Source of the DNA: JACQHJ01 sp964624955
GTDB lineage: Bacteria > Patescibacteriota > Microgenomatia > Levybacterales > UBA12049
Assembly: GCA_964624955.1 (NCBI GenBank)
Contig: CAZUZF010000037.1
Coordinates: forward strand, 1-7,647
Direction: 5' to 3'
DNA length: 7,647 nt
Positions 1 to 7,157 of this stretch are shown here, piece after piece (the first letter of the stretch is position 1; each line of letters starts with the position of its first letter). The translations under genes were made by a program, and so were the position numbers. The notes under the pieces were generated by a model. That model was not told the origin of the DNA, did no database searches, and saw only the letters and a list, made by a program, of their open reading frames with translations.

Positions 1-1
1 C

Positions 2-811
2 ATTCAAAATGAAATGTCAGTTCAAATTGGATTGGCAAACTTATTAGCTGTGGCTGTTAGTTTTTTTGTTTTGTATAAGTTAAACAAAAAGAAAGATGTA
101 AAAAGAGTTTTAGTGGCATTTTTCATCATTTCATTTTTTCTGGTGGTATTTTTAATGCAAGATGTTTCATTGTTTGTTTGGGAAAAAATCCCTTTTATGA
201 ATTATTTTCAGTTTCCGTGGAGATTTTTAAGCTTGACTATATTAATATGCTCATTTTTGGCAGCTTCCCTGTTTAGTCTTGTTAAATCAAAGTTACTAGC
301 AGCTTTATTAATAGCAATTGCGGTTATTTTAACTTTTAACTATGCGCATCCTGCTTATTATCTAGAAAGAAGCGATGAATATTATATGCAAAGGCCCAAC
401 TTTATTGACGGAACAAATAGTATAGGAAATGTATTTAATACCATTTGGATAAAAGGGGATTTGACTAGAAAGAAAGAAAAAATAAGTAATTTAGATAAAG
501 AGGTAAAAGTTGAGACTAGGCAAGTTAAATCAACAAGCTATAAATTTAATATATCGTCAAATAAGGATTTTCCATTAGTTTTAAATACGGCGTATTTTCC
601 GGGCTGGGATGTTCTTATTAACAAAAAAAAGGTTGATATAGCGCCAAGCAAGAATGGGTTGATTTCGTTTACGCTTCCCAAAGGCAAGAATTTAGTGGAA
701 GTAAGTTTTAATGACACTCCGATTAGAAGTATTGCTCTTTTAATATCGATAATATCTTTTGTTTTGGTTCTTAAACTATTTTTTCAAAACTGGTATATTA
801 GATATAAATGA
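2..811 (+). CDS. Polytopic membrane protein, PTPS-related/YfhO-like, C-terminal part
   Basis: The frame is open to the left edge (codons Ile-Gln-Asn-Glu precede the ATG at 14), so this is the 3' part of a longer gene and that ATG is probably internal. Counting from it, hydrophobic segments lie at about residues 5-21, 31-49, 72-90 and 93-109. A polar domain follows (about 111-237), then a last membrane segment at 238-256 and a basic tail. The motif FQFPWRFL (residues 65-72) and, in the polar domain, YFPGWDV with a following GLISFTLPKGKN are typical of large bacterial membrane proteins annotated as 6-pyruvoyl-tetrahydropterin synthase-related or YfhO-like. These have many N-terminal helices and are suspected GT-C-type glycosyltransferases, but their reaction is not established. 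The polar domain is probably extracytoplasmic. The stop overlaps the next start as ATGA, so the two genes are likely cotranscribed and translationally coupled. The family call is fairly sure; the function is not. Confidence 0.72.
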   Translation: MQNEMSVQIGLANLLAVAVSFFVLYKLNKKKDVKRVLVAFFIISFFLVVFLMQDVSLFVWEKIPFMNYFQFPWRFLSLTILICSFLAASLFSLVKSKLLAALLIAIAVILTFNYAHPAYYLERSDEYYMQRPNFIDGTNSIGNVFNTIWIKGDLTRKKEKISNLDKEVKVETRQVKSTSYKFNISSNKDFPLVLNTAYFPGWDVLINKKKVDIAPSKNGLISFTLPKGKNLVEVSFNDTPIRSIALLISIISFVLVLKLFFQNWYIRYK

Positions 812-1857
812 AAATAGCAATTGATGTCTCTCCCCTTTCATCAGGGCATAAGGTTAGGGGAGTAGGATTTTATCTTGAAAATCTTAAAAGATCCCTTTTA
901 AAATATGATAAGGAAAACAAGTATACATTTTTTGTAACAGGTGAAAATATTGGGGAAGATATAGATGTTGTCCATTTTCCGTATTTTGAACCATTTTTTT
1001 TGGCTCTTCCTATATATAAAAAACATAAAACGGTTGTAACAGTTCATGATTTAACTCCCATAGTGTTTCCCGATGCCTTTCCAAGAGGAATCAAAGGGGA
1101 AGTAAAGTGGCAGATGCAGCGTCTGTCCTTAAGAAAGACAAATAGAATCATTACGGACTCAAAATCTTCAAAAGACGATGTCATAAAATATGTAGGAGTA
1201 AAAGATTCTTTAATTGATGTAGTCTATCTAGCAGCCGGGGAAGAGTTTAAAGTGGTTAATGATTCACAGAATAAGAGTTCGGCATTAAGAGAGAAATACA
1301 ATCTTCCCAATAGATTTGCTTTATATGTTGGTGATGTTACCTGGAACAAGAATTTACCAAGACTTTTGGACGCTATAAAAACTACCAATATTCCCCTTGT
1401 TATGGTTGGAAAGAATTTGATTAACGAAAATTATGATAAGAATAATCCCTGGAATCATGATTTAAATAGGGTAAATGAGTTAGCAAAAGATGATAAAAGA
1501 GTACTTAGACTTGGATTTGTAGAATCTAACGATTTAGTTTCTATATATAATCTAGCCACGGTTTTTGTAATGCCTTCTCTTTACGAGGGTTTCGGTTTAC
1601 CAATTTTGGAAGCTCAAGCATGTGGTTGTCCTGTTGTTACAACCAAAGAAGGGTCATTAAAAGAAGTTGCATCGGATAGTGCATATTTTGTGGACGGATA
1701 TGATTATAAAGATATAGCCAGTGGCATACAAAAGGTATTTGAAAGTACCTTACTTCAACAAGAATTAAGAGAAAAAGGATTTAAAAACACAAAAAAATAT
1801 TCTTGGGAAAAAACCGCAGAAAAAACAATACAAGCATATAAGAAAGCGATAATTTAA
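808..1857 (+). CDS. Glycosyltransferase family 4 (GT-B fold)
   Basis: This is a probable cytoplasmic or membrane-peripheral retaining glycosyltransferase that moves a sugar from a nucleotide donor to a growing lipid-linked glycan. At 349 residues it is a full-length GT4 enzyme. The N-terminal Rossmann half starts MKIAIDVSPL, has the glycine loop RGVGFYL (17-23), DVVHFPYF (53-60) and TVHDLTP (78-84, with the His-Asp pair typical of the family). The C-terminal half has the donor-domain strand LYVGDVTWNKN (172-182) and the signature EGFGLPILE, whose E260 and E268 form the EX7E pair that contacts the donor, followed by GCPVVTT. All key motifs are intact. The layout resembles mannosyltransferase-like GT4 proteins of O-antigen clusters, but the sugar cannot be read from sequence. 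The start overlaps the upstream stop by four bases (ATGA) and has no visible Shine-Dalgarno site. The flippase follows after one base. Confidence 0.93.
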   Translation: MKIAIDVSPLSSGHKVRGVGFYLENLKRSLLKYDKENKYTFFVTGENIGEDIDVVHFPYFEPFFLALPIYKKHKTVVTVHDLTPIVFPDAFPRGIKGEVKWQMQRLSLRKTNRIITDSKSSKDDVIKYVGVKDSLIDVVYLAAGEEFKVVNDSQNKSSALREKYNLPNRFALYVGDVTWNKNLPRLLDAIKTTNIPLVMVGKNLINENYDKNNPWNHDLNRVNELAKDDKRVLRLGFVESNDLVSIYNLATVFVMPSLYEGFGLPILEAQACGCPVVTTKEGSLKEVASDSAYFVDGYDYKDIASGIQKVFESTLLQQELREKGFKNTKKYSWEKTAEKTIQAYKKAII

Positions 1858-1858
1858 A

Positions 1859-3115
1859 ATGGAATTTATTAAAAAAGTAATTAGACATGAGCTTGTAAGT
1901 GGAAGTTTTTACATTTTTCTTGGCTCAATAGGATCAAATATTCTTGCCTTTTTTCTAAATCTTTTTTTAGCCAGAAATCTATCTTATGCAGATTATGGAA
2001 TCTTTGCAAGCCTTCTCTCAGTAATTACCTTAGCTGCTATACCTTCTAATTCAATAAATACAATAATTGTAAAATTTGCTGCGGCTTATTATTCAAGAAA
2101 TGAAATTGTCAAGGTAAGTAACTTTTACTTTTCTTCGTTAAAGTTTATTTTATTTATTTGCTTTACTATTTTATTTATGTTTGTCATATTCTCAAACATT
2201 CTTAGTAATTATCTGCATTTAAATAATGTCTTATACATAATTGTCTCAGGCTTAACTGTTGCTGCTTTTTATCTTTCGGCACTAAATATAGCATTTTTAC
2301 AAAGTATTATGAAGTTTGCTTTTATCTCAGTAACGGGTTTTTTGGGTGGAATTATAAAGTTAATGGTAGGAGTTATTCTAGTCTATACGGGATTTAGAGT
2401 TTTTGCGGGTCTTGGGGCAATATTTTTTATGACATTTGGGATGTTTTTGGTTGCATTTGTGCCCTTAAGCAAGATTTTTAAATCAATAAAAAAAGAAAAA
2501 ATCTTAATACCTAAAAAGGAGATTTTAAGTTATGCTGTTCCAGCTTTCGTTACCGTCTTATTTCTTACTTCTTTTACATCATCTGATGTAATTTTAGTTA
2601 AACATTTTTTTGACTCTCATCAAGCAGGATTTTATGCGGGACTTTCTTTAATAGGAAAAGTAATATTTTATTTTACAGCTCCAATTCCCTTGGTTATGTT
2701 CCCGCTTCTTATAAAAAGACACACCATTGGACAAGCTTATAAAAAATTATTTTATCTTGCTTTGTTTTTAGTCTTAGTCCCATCTTCTTTAATTACCCTT
2801 TTTTATTTTGTTTTTCCAGTTCTTACCATAAACATTTTTCTTGGAGGAAGGGACTATCTTGTTTTATCTAAGTATTTGGGTCTTTTTGGGATTTTTCTTA
2901 CCCTTTTTAGTCTTGTTAATGTTGTAGTAAGCTTATTTTTATCTTTAAATGAAAAAAAGGTGCTATTATTTGTTGTACCAGCAGCACTTTTACAAATACT
3001 TCTTATCTATACATTCCATAATGATTTTTATCAAATAATATATGCCTCTATTTTTATGTCTATTATTTTGATTACTTCTTTACTGATTTACTACTATAAA
3101 AAATTTAAGCTATAG
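1859..3115 (+). CDS. Polysaccharide flippase, Wzx-like (MOP superfamily)
   Basis: This 418-residue, very hydrophobic protein should carry a lipid-linked oligosaccharide from the cytoplasmic to the outer face of the membrane. By eye there are about 12 membrane segments, near residues 14-38, 45-65, 93-115, 122-145, 155-178, 182-203, 222-242, 258-283, 297-320, 335-360, 367-385 and 391-412, as expected for Wzx/RfbX transporters. The N-terminal stretch with FLARNLSYADYGIFA (36-50) and the segment SSDVILVKHFF then AGFYAGLSLIGKVIF (241-270) match the family pattern of a charged residue in TM7 followed by a Gly-rich TM8. The length is slightly short for the family but both ends look complete. It starts one base after the preceding GT4 stop and ends in TAG. 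The only sizeable intergenic gap of the + strand gene run comes after it. MurJ-type lipid II flippases share the fold, but the sequence style and neighbours favour a glycan flippase. Confidence 0.9.
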   Translation: MEFIKKVIRHELVSGSFYIFLGSIGSNILAFFLNLFLARNLSYADYGIFASLLSVITLAAIPSNSINTIIVKFAAAYYSRNEIVKVSNFYFSSLKFILFICFTILFMFVIFSNILSNYLHLNNVLYIIVSGLTVAAFYLSALNIAFLQSIMKFAFISVTGFLGGIIKLMVGVILVYTGFRVFAGLGAIFFMTFGMFLVAFVPLSKIFKSIKKEKILIPKKEILSYAVPAFVTVLFLTSFTSSDVILVKHFFDSHQAGFYAGLSLIGKVIFYFTAPIPLVMFPLLIKRHTIGQAYKKLFYLALFLVLVPSSLITLFYFVFPVLTINIFLGGRDYLVLSKYLGLFGIFLTLFSLVNVVVSLFLSLNEKKVLLFVVPAALLQILLIYTFHNDFYQIIYASIFMSIILITSLLIYYYKKFKL

Positions 3116-3156
3116 TGTAATATAAGCTGATCTTTATGGCTATAAATAGAAAATGA
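3116..3156 (+). other. Intergenic spacer with six-codon reading frame overlapping the GT2 start
   Basis: The 37-base gap (3116-3152) is the only spacer above six bases in the + strand run. A tiny frame, ATG at 3136 to TGA at 3154-3156 (Met-Ala-Ile-Asn-Arg-Lys), ends in an ATGA overlap with the GT2 start at 3153. That is the same junction type as at 808 and 3890. It could be a coupling leader for a gene without a Shine-Dalgarno site, or chance. TATAAA at 3141-3146 resembles a -10 box, but no good -35 is placed and it lies only seven bases from the ATG. The hexamer GCTATA occurs at 3109-3114 and again at 3139-3144. No convincing hairpin is seen. Confidence 0.25.
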
Positions 3157-3893
3157 GAAGTTTTAAGTATTTATCCCTTATAGTACCCGCTTATAAACAA
3201 GAAAAAACAATAATAAAAGATCTTCTCAATCTTGATAAAATCCTATCCTCCTTTGATTTTGAATATGAAATACTTGTTATAGTTGATGGTTTTGATGACA
3301 ATACATACAAAGAGGCAAAAACAGTAAAGAGAGGTTCAATAAGAGTTTTTGGATATGAGAAAAACAAAGGTAAGGGTTTTGCAATAAAATATGGCGTTGA
3401 GAAAGCAAAAGGAGATGTAATTGGATTTATAGATGCGGGAATGGATATAGATCCTTCGGAAATATCAATGATGATAGATATTATGGAGTGGAACAAAGCA
3501 GACATTGTAGTTGGTAGCAAACTTCATCCAGATTCAAAGGTCAATTATCCAATGCTTCGAAAAATACTTTCTTGGGGATATAGAGTACTTACGCATCTTC
3601 TATTTGGATTTAGCGTAAGAGATACCCAAGTTGGTTTTAAGCTCTACAGAAAAAAAGTTGCAAAAGATGTATTTAAAAGAATACTTGTAAAAAGGTTTGC
3701 GTTTGACGTAGAGGTTTTGGCTGTTGCTTATAGTCTGGGATATAAAAAGATATTTGAATCTCCAATAAAACTGGATTTTAAAGGGTACAGCTCTATGTCT
3801 ATTTTAAATTTTTGGAGAATCATACTTCGAATGCTGTGGGATACGGCAGCCGTATTTTACAGACTTAAAATCTTGCGTTATTACGAAAAATGA
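3153..3893 (+). CDS. Glycosyltransferase family 2, polyprenyl-phosphate sugar synthase-like
   Basis: A 246-residue GT-A enzyme of the dolichol/polyprenyl-phosphate mannose or glucose synthase-like group. It likely transfers a sugar from a nucleotide donor to a polyprenyl phosphate (or another lipid or glycan acceptor) at the cytoplasmic membrane face. Motifs in order: LSLIVPAYKQEKTI (7-20), EILVIVDGFDDNT (39-51), the NKGKGFAIKYG turn (71-81), FIDAGMDIDPSEI (92-104) at the metal-binding site, VGSKLHP (120-126) and VRDTQVGFKLYRK (155-167), the DTQxGFK signature. At the metal site the usual Asp-Ala-Asp reads Asp-Ala-Gly, with more acids at 98 and 100. No strong C-terminal membrane helix is seen, so it is likely peripheral. 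An in-frame TAG at 3147 makes the ATG at 3153 the earliest possible start. The stop overlaps the next gene as ATGA. The nearby GT-C gene suggests this enzyme might supply its lipid-linked donor, which is inference. Confidence 0.9.
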   Translation: MRSFKYLSLIVPAYKQEKTIIKDLLNLDKILSSFDFEYEILVIVDGFDDNTYKEAKTVKRGSIRVFGYEKNKGKGFAIKYGVEKAKGDVIGFIDAGMDIDPSEISMMIDIMEWNKADIVVGSKLHPDSKVNYPMLRKILSWGYRVLTHLLFGFSVRDTQVGFKLYRKKVAKDVFKRILVKRFAFDVEVLAVAYSLGYKKIFESPIKLDFKGYSSMSILNFWRIILRMLWDTAAVFYRLKILRYYEK

Positions 3894-4996
3894 ATATATT
3901 AATCTTAAACTGGAGAGATACAAAACATGAATGGGCAGGTGGGGGAGAAGTGTATGTATCAGAACTTGCCAAAAGATGGGCCAAGATGGGACATCATGTT
4001 ACTCTTTTTTGTGGGCAAGATGTAAAGGGAAATCTTCCCAGTGAAGAAACAATCTCTGGGGTTAAAATACATAGAAAAGGGGGAAGATTTACATTATATA
4101 TTTGGGCTATTTTGTATTATTTTACAAAGTTTAGGAAATATACAGATGTAGTAGTTGATGTGCAAAACGGAATACCTTTTTTTACTACCGTTTACTGCCG
4201 AAAACCTAAAGTAGCCGTGGTTTATCATGTTCATGGAAAACAATTTTTTGTGGAACTCCCTTTTCCTTTAAACATAATTGGATTTATAATTGAAAAATAT
4301 TTCTTCCCCTTTTTTTATTACAAAACAAAAATAATTGCCATATCTAAAACAACCAGAGATGATCTTGTAGAACTAGGGTTTAAAAAGAAAAATATTGAGA
4401 TAGTTTATTGTGGTATTAATGGGAAAAAGCATCAAAGCCTAACAAATAAATTTTATAAACCTACTATTCTTTATTTGGGAAGAATTAAAAAGTACAAAAG
4501 AGTGGATTTGCTGATTAAAATAATGCCTGAAATATTAAAACGTATTCCTAATGCGCATTTAATGATTGCAGGTTGGGGGACAGAAGCTTCTTCTATTACA
4601 GACATGAGCATGAGAAGTATGACAAGAAGAAAAGTAAACATAATAGGGCCTGTAAGCGAAGCTGAAAAAAAACATCTTTTATCTAAAACATGGGTATTTG
4701 TTAATCCATCCATTGGAGAAGGTTGGGGAATATCTGTTATTGAGGCAAATCTATACGGTGCGCCTGCGGTTGCGTTTGACGTTGCAGGCCTTTCAGAATC
4801 AATAAAGCATGGGAGAACAGGATTTCTATCAAAAGACGAAAATGAATTTATAAACAATATTTGCAAGATACTGAGTAATAAAGGATTAAGAGAAAGGCTT
4901 AGTAAAAACGCTAAAAAATGGGCAGACACATTTAACTGGGAGAGGGCAGCTGCAAATAGCCTTGCTCTTATTAAAAGTGTAATAAAACATGGATAA
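3890..4996 (+). CDS. Glycosyltransferase family 4 (GT-B fold), second copy
   Basis: This 368-residue GT4 enzyme is not a close duplicate of the one at 808-1857. The N-terminal half opens MNILILNWRD, has the glycine-rich acceptor/donor loop AGGGEVYVSELAKRW (16-30), HHVTLFCG (35-42) and YHVHGKQFF (112-120). The linker strand IIAISKTTRDDLVELG (148-163) and IVYCGING follow. The C-terminal donor half has ILYLGRIKKYKRVDLLI (193-209), with the basic residues expected to contact donor phosphates, HLMIAGWG (223-230) and GEGWGISVIEA (276-286), whose E277 and E285 form the EX7E pair, then LSESI and GRTGFL. All motifs are intact, so an active retaining transferase using a nucleotide sugar is likely; the sugar is unknown. 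It starts inside the GT2 stop (ATGA) and overlaps the GT-C start by eight bases, so translation of these three genes is probably coupled. Confidence 0.93.
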   Translation: MNILILNWRDTKHEWAGGGEVYVSELAKRWAKMGHHVTLFCGQDVKGNLPSEETISGVKIHRKGGRFTLYIWAILYYFTKFRKYTDVVVDVQNGIPFFTTVYCRKPKVAVVYHVHGKQFFVELPFPLNIIGFIIEKYFFPFFYYKTKIIAISKTTRDDLVELGFKKKNIEIVYCGINGKKHQSLTNKFYKPTILYLGRIKKYKRVDLLIKIMPEILKRIPNAHLMIAGWGTEASSITDMSMRSMTRRKVNIIGPVSEAEKKHLLSKTWVFVNPSIGEGWGISVIEANLYGAPAVAFDVAGLSESIKHGRTGFLSKDENEFINNICKILSNKGLRERLSKNAKKWADTFNWERAAANSLALIKSVIKHG

Positions 4997-6308
4997 GTAT
5001 TTATTTAAGTTTAGATTTGTAATATTGGGATTAATTCTTGTTTTAGGATTAGTTCTAAGGCAGAACAATCTTTATACATGGCCGCGTTTAGGTGCAACTT
5101 TTGACGAATACGCTTGGACCTGGCTTGGAATAAATCTTATTCAAAATAAAATACCTATATCTTGGTCGCCGCATCCTCAATATGAAAGTAAGAAAGATAT
5201 TGTCTATCAAAAAACACATTTCGTGTTAGTAAAACCCTACCTTGAGCATCCTCCATTTTTTGGCTTAGTTGCAGGTTCGTATGCTCTTATAAATGGGGCA
5301 AAAGATATGTTTGACGTTAATATCCCAACTATTCGGGGACTTGCTCTTATCTTAGGGGTCTTAAGTATTTTTATTCTCTATATTTTTGCTGCAGAAGTTT
5401 ATGGTTATAAAATTGGTTTACTGTCTAGTTTTATTTATGCAACCGTTCCAACAATTGTGATAGGGTCAAGACTTGTTCAAAATGAAAATTTCTTTATTCC
5501 CTTTTTTCTTTTATCTTTATATTTAACACTAAAGTTTATTAAAACAAAAAAATCTATTTTTAGAACTCTTGCAGCTGTTATCTGTGGTTTGTTAGCTCTT
5601 TCTAAAGTTCCCTGGCTTGTTGCAGGTTTATCAATATTTTTGATTTTCCTGTTTTTAAAAAGATATAAAGATGCTTTCAAGTTTACAGCAATAGTTATTG
5701 CAATATTTTCATTGTATTTCTTGTACGGAATATATTTTGATTCAAAATTATTTTTTGAGCTGTTGGGATTTCAGCTACAAAGATACGATTTAGCTTTTAA
5801 TAGTTTTTTTGCTTTATTTACATCACCATATCTTGTAGATAGATTTTTAATTGACGGATGGATATATTTCGGATGGTTTGCAATATTTTTACTTTTCTTA
5901 AAAGACTTTAAGAAGAATTACTTTATATTACTTCCGTTTTTAACTTATTTTTTCCTTTTTGTTTTTGCAATACCCAATGAACCCCAGCACGGATGGTATA
6001 GATATCCTTTCTACCCATTCTTGATTATCTCAATAGCTTTATTTATAAAGGAATACTTTAATAAAAACCGTATTTATTCGTTTTTATTGTTAATGTTTAC
6101 AGCTCTTTCGATGCTCCAACTTACCTGGGCAGCTTATTTTGGCTTTTCGTTTATTGTTTTAAGACTATTTTTAATACTCAGCTTATTTTCTTTGCTCCCA
6201 TTGTTTTTTCCAAAGACACTGAAAAAATCAAATATATTAAATACCGCTCTTTTGGTTTCTATTTTTCTACTAAATATTTGGAGCGTTTTTTTATATAATG
6301 AACAATAA
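4989..6308 (+). CDS. GT-C membrane glycosyltransferase, GT39/ArnT-like
   Basis: A 439-residue integral membrane protein of the GT-C superfamily (PMT/ArnT type), which moves sugars from polyprenyl-phosphate donors to acceptors on the outer face of the membrane. After TM1 (about 10-24) the first outer loop carries TFDEYAW, with D39-E40 as the likely catalytic/metal acids. It continues to LEHPPFFGLVAGSYALI (85-101), a family hallmark. RLVQNENFFIPFFLLSLYL (161-179), the SKVPW turn (205-209) and WYRYPFYPF (336-344) also fit. About 10-12 hydrophobic segments run to residue 434. It is somewhat shorter than ArnT-type proteins, which carry an additional C-terminal soluble domain; none is seen here. 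The likely donor is a polyprenyl-phosphate sugar such as the GT2 neighbour could make. It overlaps the upstream GT4 gene by eight bases. The substrate is unknown, and protein O-glycosylation is a possible alternative to glycan decoration. Confidence 0.88.
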   Translation: MDKYLFKFRFVILGLILVLGLVLRQNNLYTWPRLGATFDEYAWTWLGINLIQNKIPISWSPHPQYESKKDIVYQKTHFVLVKPYLEHPPFFGLVAGSYALINGAKDMFDVNIPTIRGLALILGVLSIFILYIFAAEVYGYKIGLLSSFIYATVPTIVIGSRLVQNENFFIPFFLLSLYLTLKFIKTKKSIFRTLAAVICGLLALSKVPWLVAGLSIFLIFLFLKRYKDAFKFTAIVIAIFSLYFLYGIYFDSKLFFELLGFQLQRYDLAFNSFFALFTSPYLVDRFLIDGWIYFGWFAIFLLFLKDFKKNYFILLPFLTYFFLFVFAIPNEPQHGWYRYPFYPFLIISIALFIKEYFNKNRIYSFLLLMFTALSMLQLTWAAYFGFSFIVLRLFLILSLFSLLPLFFPKTLKKSNILNTALLVSIFLLNIWSVFLYNEQ

Positions 6309-6314
6309 TTAATT

Positions 6315-7157
6315 ATGTTTGGATCAGAATATTCTCGACACCCGGAAATACTTATGGATTCATTTAGGGAAATGAAGCATGAGTATGGCAGGAAGATGAA
6401 AAAAACAAAAGGCAAGGACCTTATTACTTTACTTCAAAAAATTTATATATGGATATTTGGTATCCCTGAAGTTGGATTTTTAATTAGAAGTCTATATTTT
6501 AAAAACATAATATCACAAAAGGTAAAGATAGGAAAAATTAAAAATATTCTTGATGCGGGAAGCGGAATCGGGACTTATTCGTTTTGGCTTTGTAGGATGT
6601 TTCCCAATGCAAAGATAGTAGGGGAGGAAGTTGATAGAAATAAAATTAAATTTTCCAAGAAATTTGCCAAAGAATTAGGATTTAGTGGAATTGATTTTTA
6701 TTACCAGGATATATCCAAAGACGTTAATAGCAAACAGAAATATGATTTAATAGTCAACATTGATGTTTTAGAACACATAAAAGATTATAGAAGGGTTTTA
6801 AAAAATTTTTATAAACAATTGGTAAAGGAAGGATTTGTTTATATTCACACCCCTCAACCTAATCAGGAAAGAATATTTAGTCAGCTTAAAAAATGGCATC
6901 ACGAAGATCATGTCCGGGAAGGATTTATGATAAAGGAGTTGACGAAAGATCTGAGAGATTTAGGGTTTAAAACAGTTGAGGTTAAAGAAACTTTTGGATT
7001 TTTTGGAAAGCTTGCATGGGAGATTAACCATATTCTACTTGAGAAAAGTTTTATATTATCTGGTTTTTTCTACCCATTTTTAATATTGTTGTCACTTTTG
7101 GATACAATGGTAGAAAATGAAAAAGGCCTTGGTGTAGCAATATTAGCAAGAAAATAA
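6315..7157 (+). CDS. Class I SAM-dependent methyltransferase
   Basis: This 280-residue protein has a Rossmann methyltransferase domain at about residues 75-225. Motif I is ILDAGSGIGTYS (78-89), which binds S-adenosylmethionine. A strand ending in acidic residues (IVGEEVD, 101-107) follows, then FYYQDIS (128-134) and YDLIVNIDVLEHI (143-155), the DVLEHI form typical of the UbiE/Methyltransf_11-23 group. EGFVYIHTPQP (172-182) and a histidine-rich stretch at 195-199 come next, and IKELTKDLRDLGFKTVEV (206-223) is the usual last helix and strand. About 75 extra N-terminal residues and a hydrophobic C-terminal segment (246-264) suggest membrane association. The context suggests methylation of a sugar or lipid carrier in the glycan pathway, which is inference. 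It starts six bases after the GT-C stop in the same frame, without a visible Shine-Dalgarno site. Its stop faces the stop of the - strand gene one base away. The class is firm; the substrate is not. Confidence 0.9.
   Translation: MFGSEYSRHPEILMDSFREMKHEYGRKMKKTKGKDLITLLQKIYIWIFGIPEVGFLIRSLYFKNIISQKVKIGKIKNILDAGSGIGTYSFWLCRMFPNAKIVGEEVDRNKIKFSKKFAKELGFSGIDFYYQDISKDVNSKQKYDLIVNIDVLEHIKDYRRVLKNFYKQLVKEGFVYIHTPQPNQERIFSQLKKWHHEDHVREGFMIKELTKDLRDLGFKTVEVKETFGFFGKLAWEINHILLEKSFILSGFFYPFLILLSLLDTMVENEKGLGVAILARK

Noticed and set aside
623..630. Runs of eight A or T in coding sequence (also 994-1001 and 4665-4672) as possible phase-variation tracts
   Set aside because: Runs of this length are expected in DNA this AT-rich, all three frames are intact, and no promoter-linked or longer tract is present.
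3117..3146. Promoter in the spacer before the GT2 gene
   Set aside because: TATAAA is common in this base composition, no -35 element fits at 16-18 bases, and the start site would fall at or within the start codon. It is mentioned only in the spacer entry.
3191..3520. A 109-codon open frame on the - strand inside the GT2 gene
   Set aside because: Antisense shadow of a well-supported GT2 gene, with no motif and no initiation signal.
4471..4929. A 152-codon open frame on the - strand inside the second GT4 gene
   Set aside because: It lies fully within a gene with intact GT4 motifs, has no recognisable domain, and its low-complexity Ser/Leu/Ile content is typical of the antisense of an AT-rich gene.
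808..4996. The two GT4 genes as a recent tandem duplication
   Set aside because: They share only family motifs; the N-terminal halves, loops and lengths differ clearly, so they are distinct enzymes.
6134..6415. A 93-codon - strand frame spanning the GT-C/methyltransferase junction
   Set aside because: It overlaps two supported genes over its whole length and shows no domain or start signal.
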